A DNA stretch of 64,000 nt from Sphingopyxis bauzanensis (GTDB lineage Bacteria > Pseudomonadota > Alphaproteobacteria > Sphingomonadales > Sphingomonadaceae), in assembly GCF_002205675.1 (NCBI RefSeq), contig NZ_NISK01000003.1:310001-374000 (forward strand), read 5' to 3'. The position numbers were made by a program, and so were the translations under genes. The first letter of the stretch is position 1, and each line of letters starts with the position of its first letter. Shown one piece after another: positions 44,884 to 53,103 of the stretch. The notes beneath the pieces are model-generated. The model was not told the DNA's origin. It saw only the letters and a program-made list of their open reading frames with translations, and did no database searches.

Positions 44884-45080
44884 TTCATTCTCTGATCGAG
44901 ATGTTGGATTGTCACGGTCAACGCGGTCAAAGCCTTCGCCAGTTCGATGTCCGAAGCCGCGCGCGCGAGTTCGACCTGTCCCCGCTTTTCCGCGCCAGTC
45001 TTTTCGCGCCAGACCAGATAGAGGACCATGAGGCCCATCGATCCGAATTGCCCGAATGCGGTGATCAATTCAGGCGTCAT
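44880..45080 (-). CDS. Single-helix membrane protein, possible holin or antiholin
   Basis: 66 residues: short N-terminus, one membrane helix (FGQFGSMGLMVLYLVWREKT) and a long helical tail ending HLDQRMK. Start ATG 45080 chosen; a longer in-frame start would add residues that overlap the tailspike end. It lies first in the lysis cassette and could be a class III holin or antiholin. Confidence 0.6.
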   Translation of the reverse strand: MTPELITAFGQFGSMGLMVLYLVWREKTGAEKRGQVELARAASDIELAKALTALTVTIQHLDQRMK

Positions 45081-45123
45081 TCCCCGACCTTTACTGCTAG
45101 GGTGTGGATGTCTGATTGCTGGG

Positions 45124-47295
45124 TCATGCGGCCAACCATTGCAGCAGCCCCCCGCGCAGTGATTTTGTCCCGGTGTTCGTCCAGTTTGAGGTGTTGCCGT
45201 CCGCATCGCGGGTAAGCGTGATCACGCCGCTGCTGTCGATCAGCGAATAGGCCAAAACGTAGTTCGCGCCCGCGTCCAGAGCTGACACCGTGCCAGCTGG
45301 AGTGGTCACAGAGGGGCGGAAACTTGCGGGAACGCCGGTCAGGGTAAGGCTGGTTGCATTACTGGTGCCGCTAAGTCCGCTGGCGGGAAGCTGAACCGAA
45401 CACACCCTGCCCTGCCGCACAAAGCGAACCGTCGCCGTAACCGTCGAATCCACGCCGGTCATCGTGATGTCGGAGGTGATGCTGTAATTGCCCGATAGAG
45501 TGGCAGCGATGGTGTTGCCGCTCGTCGAGACAAGCTCGCCAGCCGTGCAGGCGGTCAGGTCGAAGTCCTCGAAGAACATCGTGCCGCCAGTGTTCGTGTT
45601 CACGACGACGAGGCCGTTGACCATCACGTTCGTATCGACCGCCGCGTTGCGGGCGTCGGTGCGCCAGCGGGCAATGCGCAGATCGATGTTGTTGCCCTCG
45701 ATCCGAGCGACCGAAGGATTGACGCTGGCGTGGCGCGTGTTGGTCGTTCGGGCGTCGATGGTGGCGCGGGAAATGTTCGCCCCGATCATCCACCCGACGC
45801 GCTGGCTTTCCTCGTCAGCAATCCCGTAAAAGCCATCATTGGCATTCGCGATGGTGACCGCGCCGTCATTGCCGTTCGGGTTGCCATGGCCAAAGCAGGA
45901 GCAGCCTTCGAACCGGTTGAAGCTGTTGCGCAATACACTGGACGGGCCGATATCCCAGAATGCCTCGCCCTTCTTGTACGTGCCGTTCGCATTCGTCGCG
46001 CTGGGGGACAGGTTGTTGGTGACCGTGCCGCCCAAGGATTTGCAGTTCGACGCGCCCCGGTCAGTGAGGCCGGTGAACACCACGCCGCGACGGCAATCGA
46101 TGATCGTCGGGTTCTTGACGATCATCCCGTCTGCGCCGTGGGTGTCGATCGCGTGCCAGGTTGGAACGTTGATGATCGTTGGACTGTCCACGATGATATC
46201 GCGGCTGTGCGGGTCACGAACGCGGTCAGGGGTGCCGCCGGTCAAAGCAGTGGCAGTAAAGCCGTAGGCGTTGAGTTCGCTCGTTACCGGATTGCCCGTG
46301 TCGAGCTGGCCCGCGAGGGTGTTCACATAGAGGCCAGACGAACGGTACAGATCGACCGAATAGCAATAGACCCCGGCATAGCCGCCGTTGAGGACCCGCA
46401 GATTTTCGTCGCCGCAGTTGCGGGCATAGCGCCATTCGACCGCGATGCTGCCGAACCCGTCAAAGGTCGCGTTCTTGATGCGGACATTCTGGATAAACGT
46501 CGGGGCCACCGCTGCACCGTTGCGGGTGCCGGTGACGAGGATCGCGTTGCTGCTGGCGTTATAGCCGCTGGTCAGCGATCCGGTGTACGACCACGACCCA
46601 CCATCCCACTCGCTGCCGTCCGCGCCAGTGGCAAAGGTCAGCGCGGTAATCGCGGCCGACACAACAAGGCTTGCGCCCGTCGCAACGACCTTCACCTTGC
46701 CGGTGACACTGACCCCGGTTGCGGGCCAGTTATAGGTCACGCCGGGACGGAAATGCAGTTCGGCGCCGCGCGCGATGGCGGCGTTAAAAGCCTCTTGGAA
46801 ACTGTTGTAATCTTCGGTCCAGACGTGAAGGCGGTTGTAAATGACCCCTAAGTTGGTCGCATTCCCGCCAGTGGCGATAGCCCCCACCAGTGCAGCACCA
46901 CCAGACGCTGCGAGCGTAGTAGACGTAGGGCGGGCATTGAGTGATGCCTGCACCGTCCCGCCGCTTGCGCCGACCAAGGTGGCGCCGGTTTCGGCAGACA
47001 AGTCCACGGTCAGTGCACCAGCGTCAACCATCGGGACGCCGGTTTCCACCGACACAAACACGTCGTTGGCGTCGTAAAACCGGATGTCATAAGTGCCGTT
47101 GGCGACATACCAGCGGAACATGCCGTTCTCATCGCTCAAGGCCGCGTTGGCGACACCTGACACGGTGGAGATCGGGGTGCTGCTCGCGTCCGCGAAAATA
47201 TCGACCGCGTTGCCGCCAGCGTCGAACAGCTTGGCGAAATAACCCGGCAGGGAATCGCCGCTGCGGTTGGTGAAGGCGTTGGTATATTTGAACAT
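45124..47295 (-). CDS. Tailspike protein with beta-helix
   Basis: 723 residues. N-terminal virion-attachment region of about 115 residues (MFKYTNAFTNRSGDSLPGYF), a repeated Ala/Gly/Thr segment, then from about 165 a right-handed beta-helix of pectate-lyase type (FNAAIARGAELHFRPGVTYN and many Asn/Gly-rich turns), and a C-terminal trimerisation/beta domain. It likely binds and perhaps cuts the host surface polysaccharide. The target sugar cannot be told. Confidence 0.8.
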   Translation of the reverse strand: MFKYTNAFTNRSGDSLPGYFAKLFDAGGNAVDIFADASSTPISTVSGVANAALSDENGMFRWYVANGTYDIRFYDANDVFVSVETGVPMVDAGALTVDLSAETGATLVGASGGTVQASLNARPTSTTLAASGGAALVGAIATGGNATNLGVIYNRLHVWTEDYNSFQEAFNAAIARGAELHFRPGVTYNWPATGVSVTGKVKVVATGASLVVSAAITALTFATGADGSEWDGGSWSYTGSLTSGYNASSNAILVTGTRNGAAVAPTFIQNVRIKNATFDGFGSIAVEWRYARNCGDENLRVLNGGYAGVYCYSVDLYRSSGLYVNTLAGQLDTGNPVTSELNAYGFTATALTGGTPDRVRDPHSRDIIVDSPTIINVPTWHAIDTHGADGMIVKNPTIIDCRRGVVFTGLTDRGASNCKSLGGTVTNNLSPSATNANGTYKKGEAFWDIGPSSVLRNSFNRFEGCSCFGHGNPNGNDGAVTIANANDGFYGIADEESQRVGWMIGANISRATIDARTTNTRHASVNPSVARIEGNNIDLRIARWRTDARNAAVDTNVMVNGLVVVNTNTGGTMFFEDFDLTACTAGELVSTSGNTIAATLSGNYSITSDITMTGVDSTVTATVRFVRQGRVCSVQLPASGLSGTSNATSLTLTGVPASFRPSVTTPAGTVSALDAGANYVLAYSLIDSSGVITLTRDADGNTSNWTNTGTKSLRGGLLQWLAA

Positions 47296-47748
47296 TTATG
47301 CCCCGCTGGTGTTGGAGAAAGTGGCAAAAGCGATGGCTGCGGCGGTTTGGCCGTTGCTATCGGTGACAGTGCAGGTAAATTGCGCGTCCTCACTGGACCC
47401 CGGACCAAGCCCCATCGCGAACTTGGTCGTTGCGCTGGTTGGCGAGTAGATCGAGGCAGCGGGGCCGCTGGTTTGCACCCAAGCGTAAGTGTACGGTGCA
47501 GTCCCGCCGACAACGGTTGCGGTGACATTACTCGTGACAACCGCGGCAACGGAGGCGGAGTTGACAGATGCGTCGCTGGATTGCGGCGAGACGCTCAGCG
47601 AGATCGGCGGGGCGAACGACTGGACCAGCTTCCACGCGCTGCCGTTCCATGCCTCGATACGGGTGACGCGCTTGGCCGTGGTTGCAGGGTAAACCCGCAC
47701 GGCCTCAACGTCTTTCGTCTCGGACCCGACGATGACTTTAAGCGGCAT
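47296..47748 (-). CDS. Phage structural protein with Ig/PKD-like domain
   Basis: 150 residues from ATG 47748. An N-terminal part (MPLKVIVGSETKDVEAVRVY) and a PKD-like beta sandwich (VVGGTAPYTYAWVQTSGPAA, then FTCTVTDSNGQTAAAIAF). Such domains decorate virions or bind carbohydrate. Ends one codon before the tailspike gene. Confidence 0.6.
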   Translation of the reverse strand: MPLKVIVGSETKDVEAVRVYPATTAKRVTRIEAWNGSAWKLVQSFAPPISLSVSPQSSDASVNSASVAAVVTSNVTATVVGGTAPYTYAWVQTSGPAASIYSPTSATTKFAMGLGPGSSEDAQFTCTVTDSNGQTAAAIAFATFSNTSGA

Positions 47749-48076
47749 AGTAGAACACCACCGACCCGGCAGGCGGCGAAGTGGGAGCCGCTGACCCGTC
47801 AACCAGCGAGTAAATGCGCGGGCCTGTGTGGGCAGCGTCGTTGGCGTAGTAATGCCCGCCAAAGCCCGACCGGATGATGTTGCCGGTGACGGTCCCGCCA
47901 GTCAGAAGCAGCGGGTTGCCGAGGGCTGCCACGGTGTTGGCAAGCTCTTTGCCGTCAGCCATGAGTTGGCGCACTTGGTTGTTGTAGCTCGCCAGTGCGG
48001 TGCTGTTTTCGGCAAGCGAAAGCCCCGCCAGCGTGAGGTTCGCGCTGGGCGTGATACTGTAGTCGCTGAAAGCCAT
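47738..48076 (-). CDS. Small tail-associated protein
   Basis: 112 residues. Helical N-terminus (ENSTALASYNNQVRQLMADG) and a C-terminal beta part (GGTVTGNIIRSGFGGHYYAN) typical of short fiber or adaptor proteins. Overlaps the Ig-like gene by 11 bp. The 104 bp upstream, to the large ejection gene, hold no supported gene. Confidence 0.55.
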   Translation of the reverse strand: MAFSDYSITPSANLTLAGLSLAENSTALASYNNQVRQLMADGKELANTVAALGNPLLLTGGTVTGNIIRSGFGGHYYANDAAHTGPRIYSLVDGSAAPTSPPAGSVVFYYAA

Positions 48077-48179
48077 GGCCTTTGCGTCCTTTTGGTGTTA
48101 GCGATGTGGGATGAGCGATATGGTCTATATGGCGCTGGTTATTGCCTGCGCCGCCGCCGGTAGGGTCGTGATCCAGAGT

Positions 48180-50975
48180 TTACTGGATAAACGGGATAGC
48201 CGCCGCACTCCCGACGCTGGAACCGAAGATACCGCCGGTTTTCCTGGCCCGCTTGACGTAGACATCCCGCGCCGCTGATTTCTTGGTCAGCGCCTCGATC
48301 AGGGCTTTAGTCTCGGCGGGGTTGGTGTTGAACAGGAGCGGGGCGAGTTGGTCGGCTTTCTTCTTGCTTGCGCCCAAGCGGTAGGTATCCTTCAGCCAGT
48401 TGGCGCCTTTGCGGCCCAATTCACTCACGCCACCGCCGCCAGTTGCAGCCGCAAAGCCCACGTCGATTGCGGTTCCCATGGGGCTGTCAAACGCTTCGTC
48501 TGCCGCCGCGCGCATTGCCGTAGGCGAGCCGCCAAGCGTATCATAAGCGGTGCGGCCCATGGTCTGCTCAACGTCATAGGCCTGCTTCATCGCCGCCGCC
48601 GGTTCCTCACCGAATACCGTGGCGGCGCGCTGCTGGGCAACGGGCGAACCATAGATATTCTGATAGGGGTTCGACGAATACCGAACCTTGTCCACCGTGT
48701 CCGCCATGGCAGCGCGCTGGCCTAGTTTGAACTGCTCCTGCTGTCCCGGCGTCATCCCCTGCATACGAGGGGCGATGTCGCGCGGGTTGGCGGTTGCCAT
48801 GTCACGGCCCGTTTGCAGAGCCTCGCGCTCGGACGCCGGTCCAGCGAAGGCGGCGCGAGCCTGCGGATACGTATCGGGATAGAGCCGGTCCACTTCAGCG
48901 ACGAAGTTTTTACGCAGACCTTCGACCGAACCGCCCTGCTGATCGAGATCGAGCCTGCCAGTAACGGGGTTCTTGTATTCGCCAACAACGTCGTCGAGGC
49001 CACGTTTCACGAAATTGAGCGTATCCGGTGACGGATCTTGGCGCAGTACAACCTGCCCCTGCTGATCGAGATCGAAGCCCATAGAGTTGGGGTCGCGGCC
49101 TTCATTGGCGGCAATGGTACGGGCTTTGGTCAGAGCCTCCCGGCCAGCCGGGGTCGCAAGAAGCGCCTCCAATTCAGGAGAGGTGCGAGCTGGTTGCGCA
49201 CGGAATGCGTCGTAGTACGGCTTGCTGTCAATGCGAGCCTTTTCCAGAAGCCGCGCGCTGATTTCGTTCGGATTGTCGATAGGGCCGAAATTGCGGGCAA
49301 TCTGTTCCTGCGCGCGGTCAGCCTGACCAAGCGCACGGTTGCCGAGCGTATCGCGAGCCAATGCGTAGGCTTCCGGCGACTTGCGAACCACCGAGCCGCC
49401 GAGCGTCTGCAACTGCGGCGACGTGTCAGCCAGCGCCATGGGAAGGCCCATAGCCTCCGCCTGCGAAAGCTGTTGCGTCACGTCATCGGGAACGCGGGCA
49501 ACTGCGGCCTTTTCGCCACCGCTAAGCGCAGCCGGGACGGGTGCGGCACGGTACGGGACCGGCGAGCGACCAAACAGGCCACGCCCAGCGTTCGCCACGG
49601 CATTGCCAGCGCGGCCAACAGTCTGTGTTGCTGCCTGCCCAGCGCGAGTTCCCGCAACCTTTGTCGCGAGCGGTGCCAAGACGTAGCGACCAGCGATATT
49701 ACCGCCCAGCGCAGCCGTGCCGCCCCACAGGGCGCCATCACGCCCGCCCTCGACACCGCCACGCGCCGTGCCATAGGCAACATCACCAGCGGCGCCGCCA
49801 GTGCGAGCGACAAGCCCGCCAGCGCCAAGACCCTTTAAAAGCGCGTTGGCACCAAACATGCCAGTGATCGACCCACCCACATCCCCAGTGAACGACGCGA
49901 CGGGGTTTACCTGCCGATCCGCGCTGTTGGTCTGCTCCTGCAAGCCCATGTTGGCGTCATACGCCTGCCCGAACGTGCTGCCGTCCCATACAGAACGGTT
50001 GTTCGCGCCAAACAGGTTGTCGATCGGCAGCAAGGCGTTTGCACCAGCGGCGAACTTGTCAGCCAGCCCCAAGGTGCCAGCGTTGGCGAAATTGCGCCCC
50101 ACGGCGTCAAGGCCACCCATCGCGGTGTCGCGCTGACTTGCGGCAGGATTGCCACCGCTCACAGGCGGCGGGCCACCTTCAACGGGACCGTCAGGGCCGT
50201 AGTAATTGCCTTCACTGCCGACATAGCCGGTCAGTGGGTCGCGCTGCTGCTTTTCGGCCTGCTGCTGCAAGCGTGTCGCAGTCTCGGGATCGACGCGGGT
50301 CAGCATCCCGGTATAGCTGTCGCGAGCGCGTTTCAGGGCAGCCAGAAACTCAGGCTGCGACTGGTTCGGGTCAAGGTTCGCCACGGTGCTACGGAGCAGA
50401 TCAAGCTCCTTTTCCGTGACCTGTCCGAGAGCGCCGCCGGTCGGGCTGTTGTCGCGCATTTTCTGCAACTCAGCGAACGCAAGATTGGCGTCCACGGTTT
50501 TCAGCTTCTGCGCGATGTCATAGGCTGCCGTGCCTTCCCACCCGCGCAGGCGGGCGCCGGTAAAGCCGGTTTCGCCCCAGCCGCCGTTGTCAGCCGCATC
50601 GGCGGCGATGTTGTCGATCTGGTTGATGACGTTCAACAGCGCGGAGCTAGCGGTGTTGGGACCGCCCTTTTTCGCCTCAGCATCGCGTGCCTGGTTGAGC
50701 TTCATCTGAGCCAGTGCGGCGGCGATCTGTGCTGCCTGCGCATCAGCGGCAGCCTTGGTGCCAGCATAAGGAGCGGCGGCGGCGTCAACCTGATTGCCGA
50801 TCTGTCGAGCCTGCAAATCAGCTTGCGCCTGTGGCCCAGCATACTGCCGTGAGGGATCGGCGGGCTTGATCTGCATCCCGCCCTGCTGCTGGTTGGCATT
50901 GCCGACGTAGGACACAGGATTGCCCTGTGCGTCCACGTTCCAGATGTTACCGGCTTCGTCGATTGCTTGCTGCAT
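48180..50975 (-). CDS. Large internal virion/ejection-type protein
   Basis: 931 residues, mostly helical, Gln/Ala-rich at the N-terminus (DEAGNIWNVDAQGNPVSYVG) with a hydrophobic Gly/Ala-rich middle (FTGDVGGSITGMFGANALLK). Size, composition and position after smaller ejection-type genes fit P22 gp16/gp20- or T7 gp16-like DNA-transfer proteins. No enzymatic motif seen. Start shares one base with the M15 gene stop (TAATG). Confidence 0.65.
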   Translation of the reverse strand: MQQAIDEAGNIWNVDAQGNPVSYVGNANQQQGGMQIKPADPSRQYAGPQAQADLQARQIGNQVDAAAAPYAGTKAAADAQAAQIAAALAQMKLNQARDAEAKKGGPNTASSALLNVINQIDNIAADAADNGGWGETGFTGARLRGWEGTAAYDIAQKLKTVDANLAFAELQKMRDNSPTGGALGQVTEKELDLLRSTVANLDPNQSQPEFLAALKRARDSYTGMLTRVDPETATRLQQQAEKQQRDPLTGYVGSEGNYYGPDGPVEGGPPPVSGGNPAASQRDTAMGGLDAVGRNFANAGTLGLADKFAAGANALLPIDNLFGANNRSVWDGSTFGQAYDANMGLQEQTNSADRQVNPVASFTGDVGGSITGMFGANALLKGLGAGGLVARTGGAAGDVAYGTARGGVEGGRDGALWGGTAALGGNIAGRYVLAPLATKVAGTRAGQAATQTVGRAGNAVANAGRGLFGRSPVPYRAAPVPAALSGGEKAAVARVPDDVTQQLSQAEAMGLPMALADTSPQLQTLGGSVVRKSPEAYALARDTLGNRALGQADRAQEQIARNFGPIDNPNEISARLLEKARIDSKPYYDAFRAQPARTSPELEALLATPAGREALTKARTIAANEGRDPNSMGFDLDQQGQVVLRQDPSPDTLNFVKRGLDDVVGEYKNPVTGRLDLDQQGGSVEGLRKNFVAEVDRLYPDTYPQARAAFAGPASEREALQTGRDMATANPRDIAPRMQGMTPGQQEQFKLGQRAAMADTVDKVRYSSNPYQNIYGSPVAQQRAATVFGEEPAAAMKQAYDVEQTMGRTAYDTLGGSPTAMRAAADEAFDSPMGTAIDVGFAAATGGGGVSELGRKGANWLKDTYRLGASKKKADQLAPLLFNTNPAETKALIEALTKKSAARDVYVKRARKTGGIFGSSVGSAAAIPFIQ

Positions 50976-51325
50976 TATCGTTTCAATCCTGTCGTGCCGC
51001 GCTTGCCATAATAGGGAACATTCCAGCCATCGCCCTCGGTGTGGACGTGGCCGTCGTGAATGAATGCCTTGCGAACGCCGGGGAGCGCGCGAGCCTCGCG
51101 AAGCAGCGCGTTTAGATCGGGGCCGTCGTAGTCAATTGCGGTGCCGTCGAGATGGCGGCTATTGCGAACGCCGCCGACAATCCGGTTGCCCTCCGGTGTG
51201 CGCCGGCCACTTGTCATCGCCCCGCCCTTGAGGCGCGCGGGCGGGACGAACCCAGCCGGTGCGGCCTTAGCGAAAGGTGCCAGACGGGGTTGCCGTCTGA
51301 CCTCCGTAGGGCTTGAGGGAGCCAA
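50975..51325 (-). CDS. M15-type D-Ala-D-Ala peptidase-like protein
   Basis: 116 residues. SGRRTPEGNRIVGGVRNSRH followed by LDGTAIDYDGPD gives the S-x-H-x(2)-G-x-A-x-D zinc motif of M15 peptidases, and GHVHTEGDGW supplies the second histidine. Start is uncertain: ATG 51325 overlaps the upstream gene by 59 bp; ATG 51217 is the alternative. In the virion operon it may open the wall during DNA entry. Confidence 0.75.
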   Translation of the reverse strand: MAPSSPTEVRRQPRLAPFAKAAPAGFVPPARLKGGAMTSGRRTPEGNRIVGGVRNSRHLDGTAIDYDGPDLNALLREARALPGVRKAFIHDGHVHTEGDGWNVPYYGKRGTTGLKR

Positions 51326-51872
51326 CCGGCTTCTGCGGTGCGACCATCGCGCCGCCGCCGCCCATTTGCGAGCGGGGCAGGAACTGGCGCGTCACGCTGC
51401 CGTCAGGGTTGGCTACGTCAACGGCGACGGGCGGGCCTTCCGAGAGGTTGCGCAGATACTGCTGTGCCGCCTCAGGACCGAGTTTCGACGCAAGGAACTG
51501 ATAGTCGTTCACCGTGTCGTTGTTGATCGGCGCGGGGTTGGCGCGTTCGTATTCCTGTTTGGCCTGCCAGTCCGTCATCTCGTCACCACGGCGGCGCTGG
51601 TACGTCTGCTCTGCGTATTGCTGCGCTTGCCGACGGTTGCGCTGGTCGATCAGGTTAGGGACATATTGGGCCTGTCCCCCGCCAGCGATCGATAGGCTGT
51701 CACCCAGCACACCGATAAGCTTCTTCCAGTCAAAGCCCTTTTTAGGGGCCATAGGAGCGGCTTCTGCCGTCATGGCAGGCTGCATAGCGGGCGAGGCGCC
51801 GAACAGGCCCCCACGGCGCGGGAACGGCGTATTTTGCTGCATCGGGTCGCGCTTCATCGGCAACATGGTCAT
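51267..51872 (-). CDS. Ejection-type virion protein
   Basis: 201 residues. Met/Pro-rich N-terminus, a short hydrophobic segment (FDWKKLIGVLGDSLSIAGGG), a Gln/Arg-rich helix (RRQAQQYAEQTYQRRRGDEM) and a C-terminal region DYQFLASKLGPEAAQQYLRN common in P22 gp7/gp20-like internal proteins. Coupled to neighbours by TAATG. Confidence 0.6.
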   Translation of the reverse strand: MTMLPMKRDPMQQNTPFPRRGGLFGASPAMQPAMTAEAAPMAPKKGFDWKKLIGVLGDSLSIAGGGQAQYVPNLIDQRNRRQAQQYAEQTYQRRRGDEMTDWQAKQEYERANPAPINNDTVNDYQFLASKLGPEAAQQYLRNLSEGPPVAVDVANPDGSVTRQFLPRSQMGGGGAMVAPQKPVGSLKPYGGQTATPSGTFR

Positions 51873-52519
51873 TAGCCGCCTCCTGCATAGGCTTGCGCCG
51901 CGTTACCGGCCATCTGGGCGAGCAATCCGGCAAGGCTGCCCTTCTGCGTGGTCTTGGTGTATTGTCCAAGCAACCCACCGACGCCCTGCCCTGCGCCGAC
52001 CGCAGCACGGACAGGCGCTTGCATCGCGTCGTAAGCAGCGAACGCCGGATCGAGTACGCCGTTCTCAGCAGCCACAAGACCGGGAATCTGCGACACGGCC
52101 TGCCCCATGCGGTCCCGTTCTGCGCTGTAATCGCCATACCGTAGCGCCGTGCTGTTCTTTGCTAGCTCGCGCCCGACGATGCCGCTGTGCGCGCTGCCGC
52201 CGGTCAGTCCGCGCGTACCGAGCGAGGCCGTCACCCCGTTGGACACGTCGTTGCCGGTCTGGTCGATCATCTGCTGAAGGTAAGGATTGCCAGCGTCCAG
52301 ATACTTGCCGCCCAGCACGTCGGCATTGTAGCCACGCGCTGCCGTGATGTTCGGATCACCAGCTTGGTATTTCGCCAACACGCTATCCATGATGCCGCCG
52401 AACTTCTGCGCGCCAGCCTGCAAACCCGGCGCAGCCTGATTATAAGCTGACGTGATGTTGCCCGCCGCGCCCTCCACCTCTTTCGAGTAGATCGGCTTTG
52501 TGGAACTCTTCGATTTCAT
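51872..52519 (-). CDS. Internal virion protein, P22 gp7/T7 gp14-like by position
   Basis: 215 residues. Basic start MKSKSSTKPIYSKEVEGAAG, a helical domain with GNPYLQQMIDQTGNDVSNGV, and a Gly/Ala-rich hydrophobic end (GLLAQMAGNAAQAYAGGG) that could insert into the host membrane during ejection. Overlaps the acyltransferase-like gene by 4 bp. Confidence 0.6.
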   Translation of the reverse strand: MKSKSSTKPIYSKEVEGAAGNITSAYNQAAPGLQAGAQKFGGIMDSVLAKYQAGDPNITAARGYNADVLGGKYLDAGNPYLQQMIDQTGNDVSNGVTASLGTRGLTGGSAHSGIVGRELAKNSTALRYGDYSAERDRMGQAVSQIPGLVAAENGVLDPAFAAYDAMQAPVRAAVGAGQGVGGLLGQYTKTTQKGSLAGLLAQMAGNAAQAYAGGG

Positions 52520-52863
52520 GGCAATTTTAACTCCAGGTCGTCACCAATTTGCGTCCAATGCGGCAGGATTCGCCGCCAGCCCTTTCGCCCTTCGATGACC
52601 AAGCGATTGCAGCCGATTTCCTTTGCGAATGCGGACACCTCGCGCTCGGCGGTCCCGCACCAGTCACGCACGTTGAGGCCCACGCCGACCCAGATGCGGA
52701 TTGCGTCGTCAGTCGTGCGCTCCAAAACGAGAAACCCGCCCTTAACAGGCCAGCCCATCGCATGGCCCGCGCTCACCTTATCGATGATGTCGCTCGCCGT
52801 GCTGCCGCCTCGTTCCGCTGTCTTTACGATGTCCGGCCACCAAGGGCTGGACCAAGGCGTCAT
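52516..52863 (-). CDS. GNAT-like phage protein (T7 gp13-like position)
   Basis: 115 residues from ATG 52863. GGFLVLERTTDDAIRIWVGV and the end FAKEIGCNRLVIEGRKGWRR resemble the compact GNAT-like proteins found before internal virion proteins in many short-tailed phages. The catalytic residues of acetyltransferases are not obvious, so enzyme activity is doubtful. Confidence 0.6.
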   Translation of the reverse strand: MTPWSSPWWPDIVKTAERGGSTASDIIDKVSAGHAMGWPVKGGFLVLERTTDDAIRIWVGVGLNVRDWCGTAEREVSAFAKEIGCNRLVIEGRKGWRRILPHWTQIGDDLELKLP

Positions 52864-52956
52864 GGTCGCCCGATTTCCAGAAACGGCGGGCGGGATTGCG
52901 AGCAGCGCATCACGGCACCCAATGCTTTTTCGCGCGAAGCATGATATGATCGCCGA

Positions 52957-53097
52957 ATGATCGTACTTCTGACCAAATGGTATTCCGCCGCCCACGCCCG
53001 CTGGCTTCTGCGCGGCAAGCCGGGGCGTTGCATCCGTTGCGGGCGAGAGGCCGATGAGGCCGAATGCTCACCGTGCGCTGGAATGCGGGAATGGTAG
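52957..53097 (+). CDS. Small two-CxxC zinc-ribbon-like protein on the opposite strand of the late operon
   Basis: 46 residues starting MIVLLTKWYSAAHARWLLRG and ending with a CIRCG...CSPC pair of knuckles and GMREW. It lies in the only sizeable gap (52864-53103) of the minus-strand late operon and reads the other way. Two CxxC pairs with normal spacing in so short a frame are unlikely by chance. No strong ribosome site. Possible moron gene. Confidence 0.45.
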   Translation: MIVLLTKWYSAAHARWLLRGKPGRCIRCGREADEAECSPCAGMREW

Positions 53098-53103
53098 GCA
53101 CTA

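Noticed and set aside
45730..46851. 373-residue plus-strand frame opposite the tailspike gene
   Set aside because: Val/Ala/Arg-rich with no start signal; tailspike frame is coherent.
48112..48279. Plus-strand 55-residue frame beginning MSDMVYMALVIAC
   Set aside because: It has a membrane-like start, but most of it overlaps the C-terminus of the ejection-type protein and no good ribosome site is seen; too weak to list.
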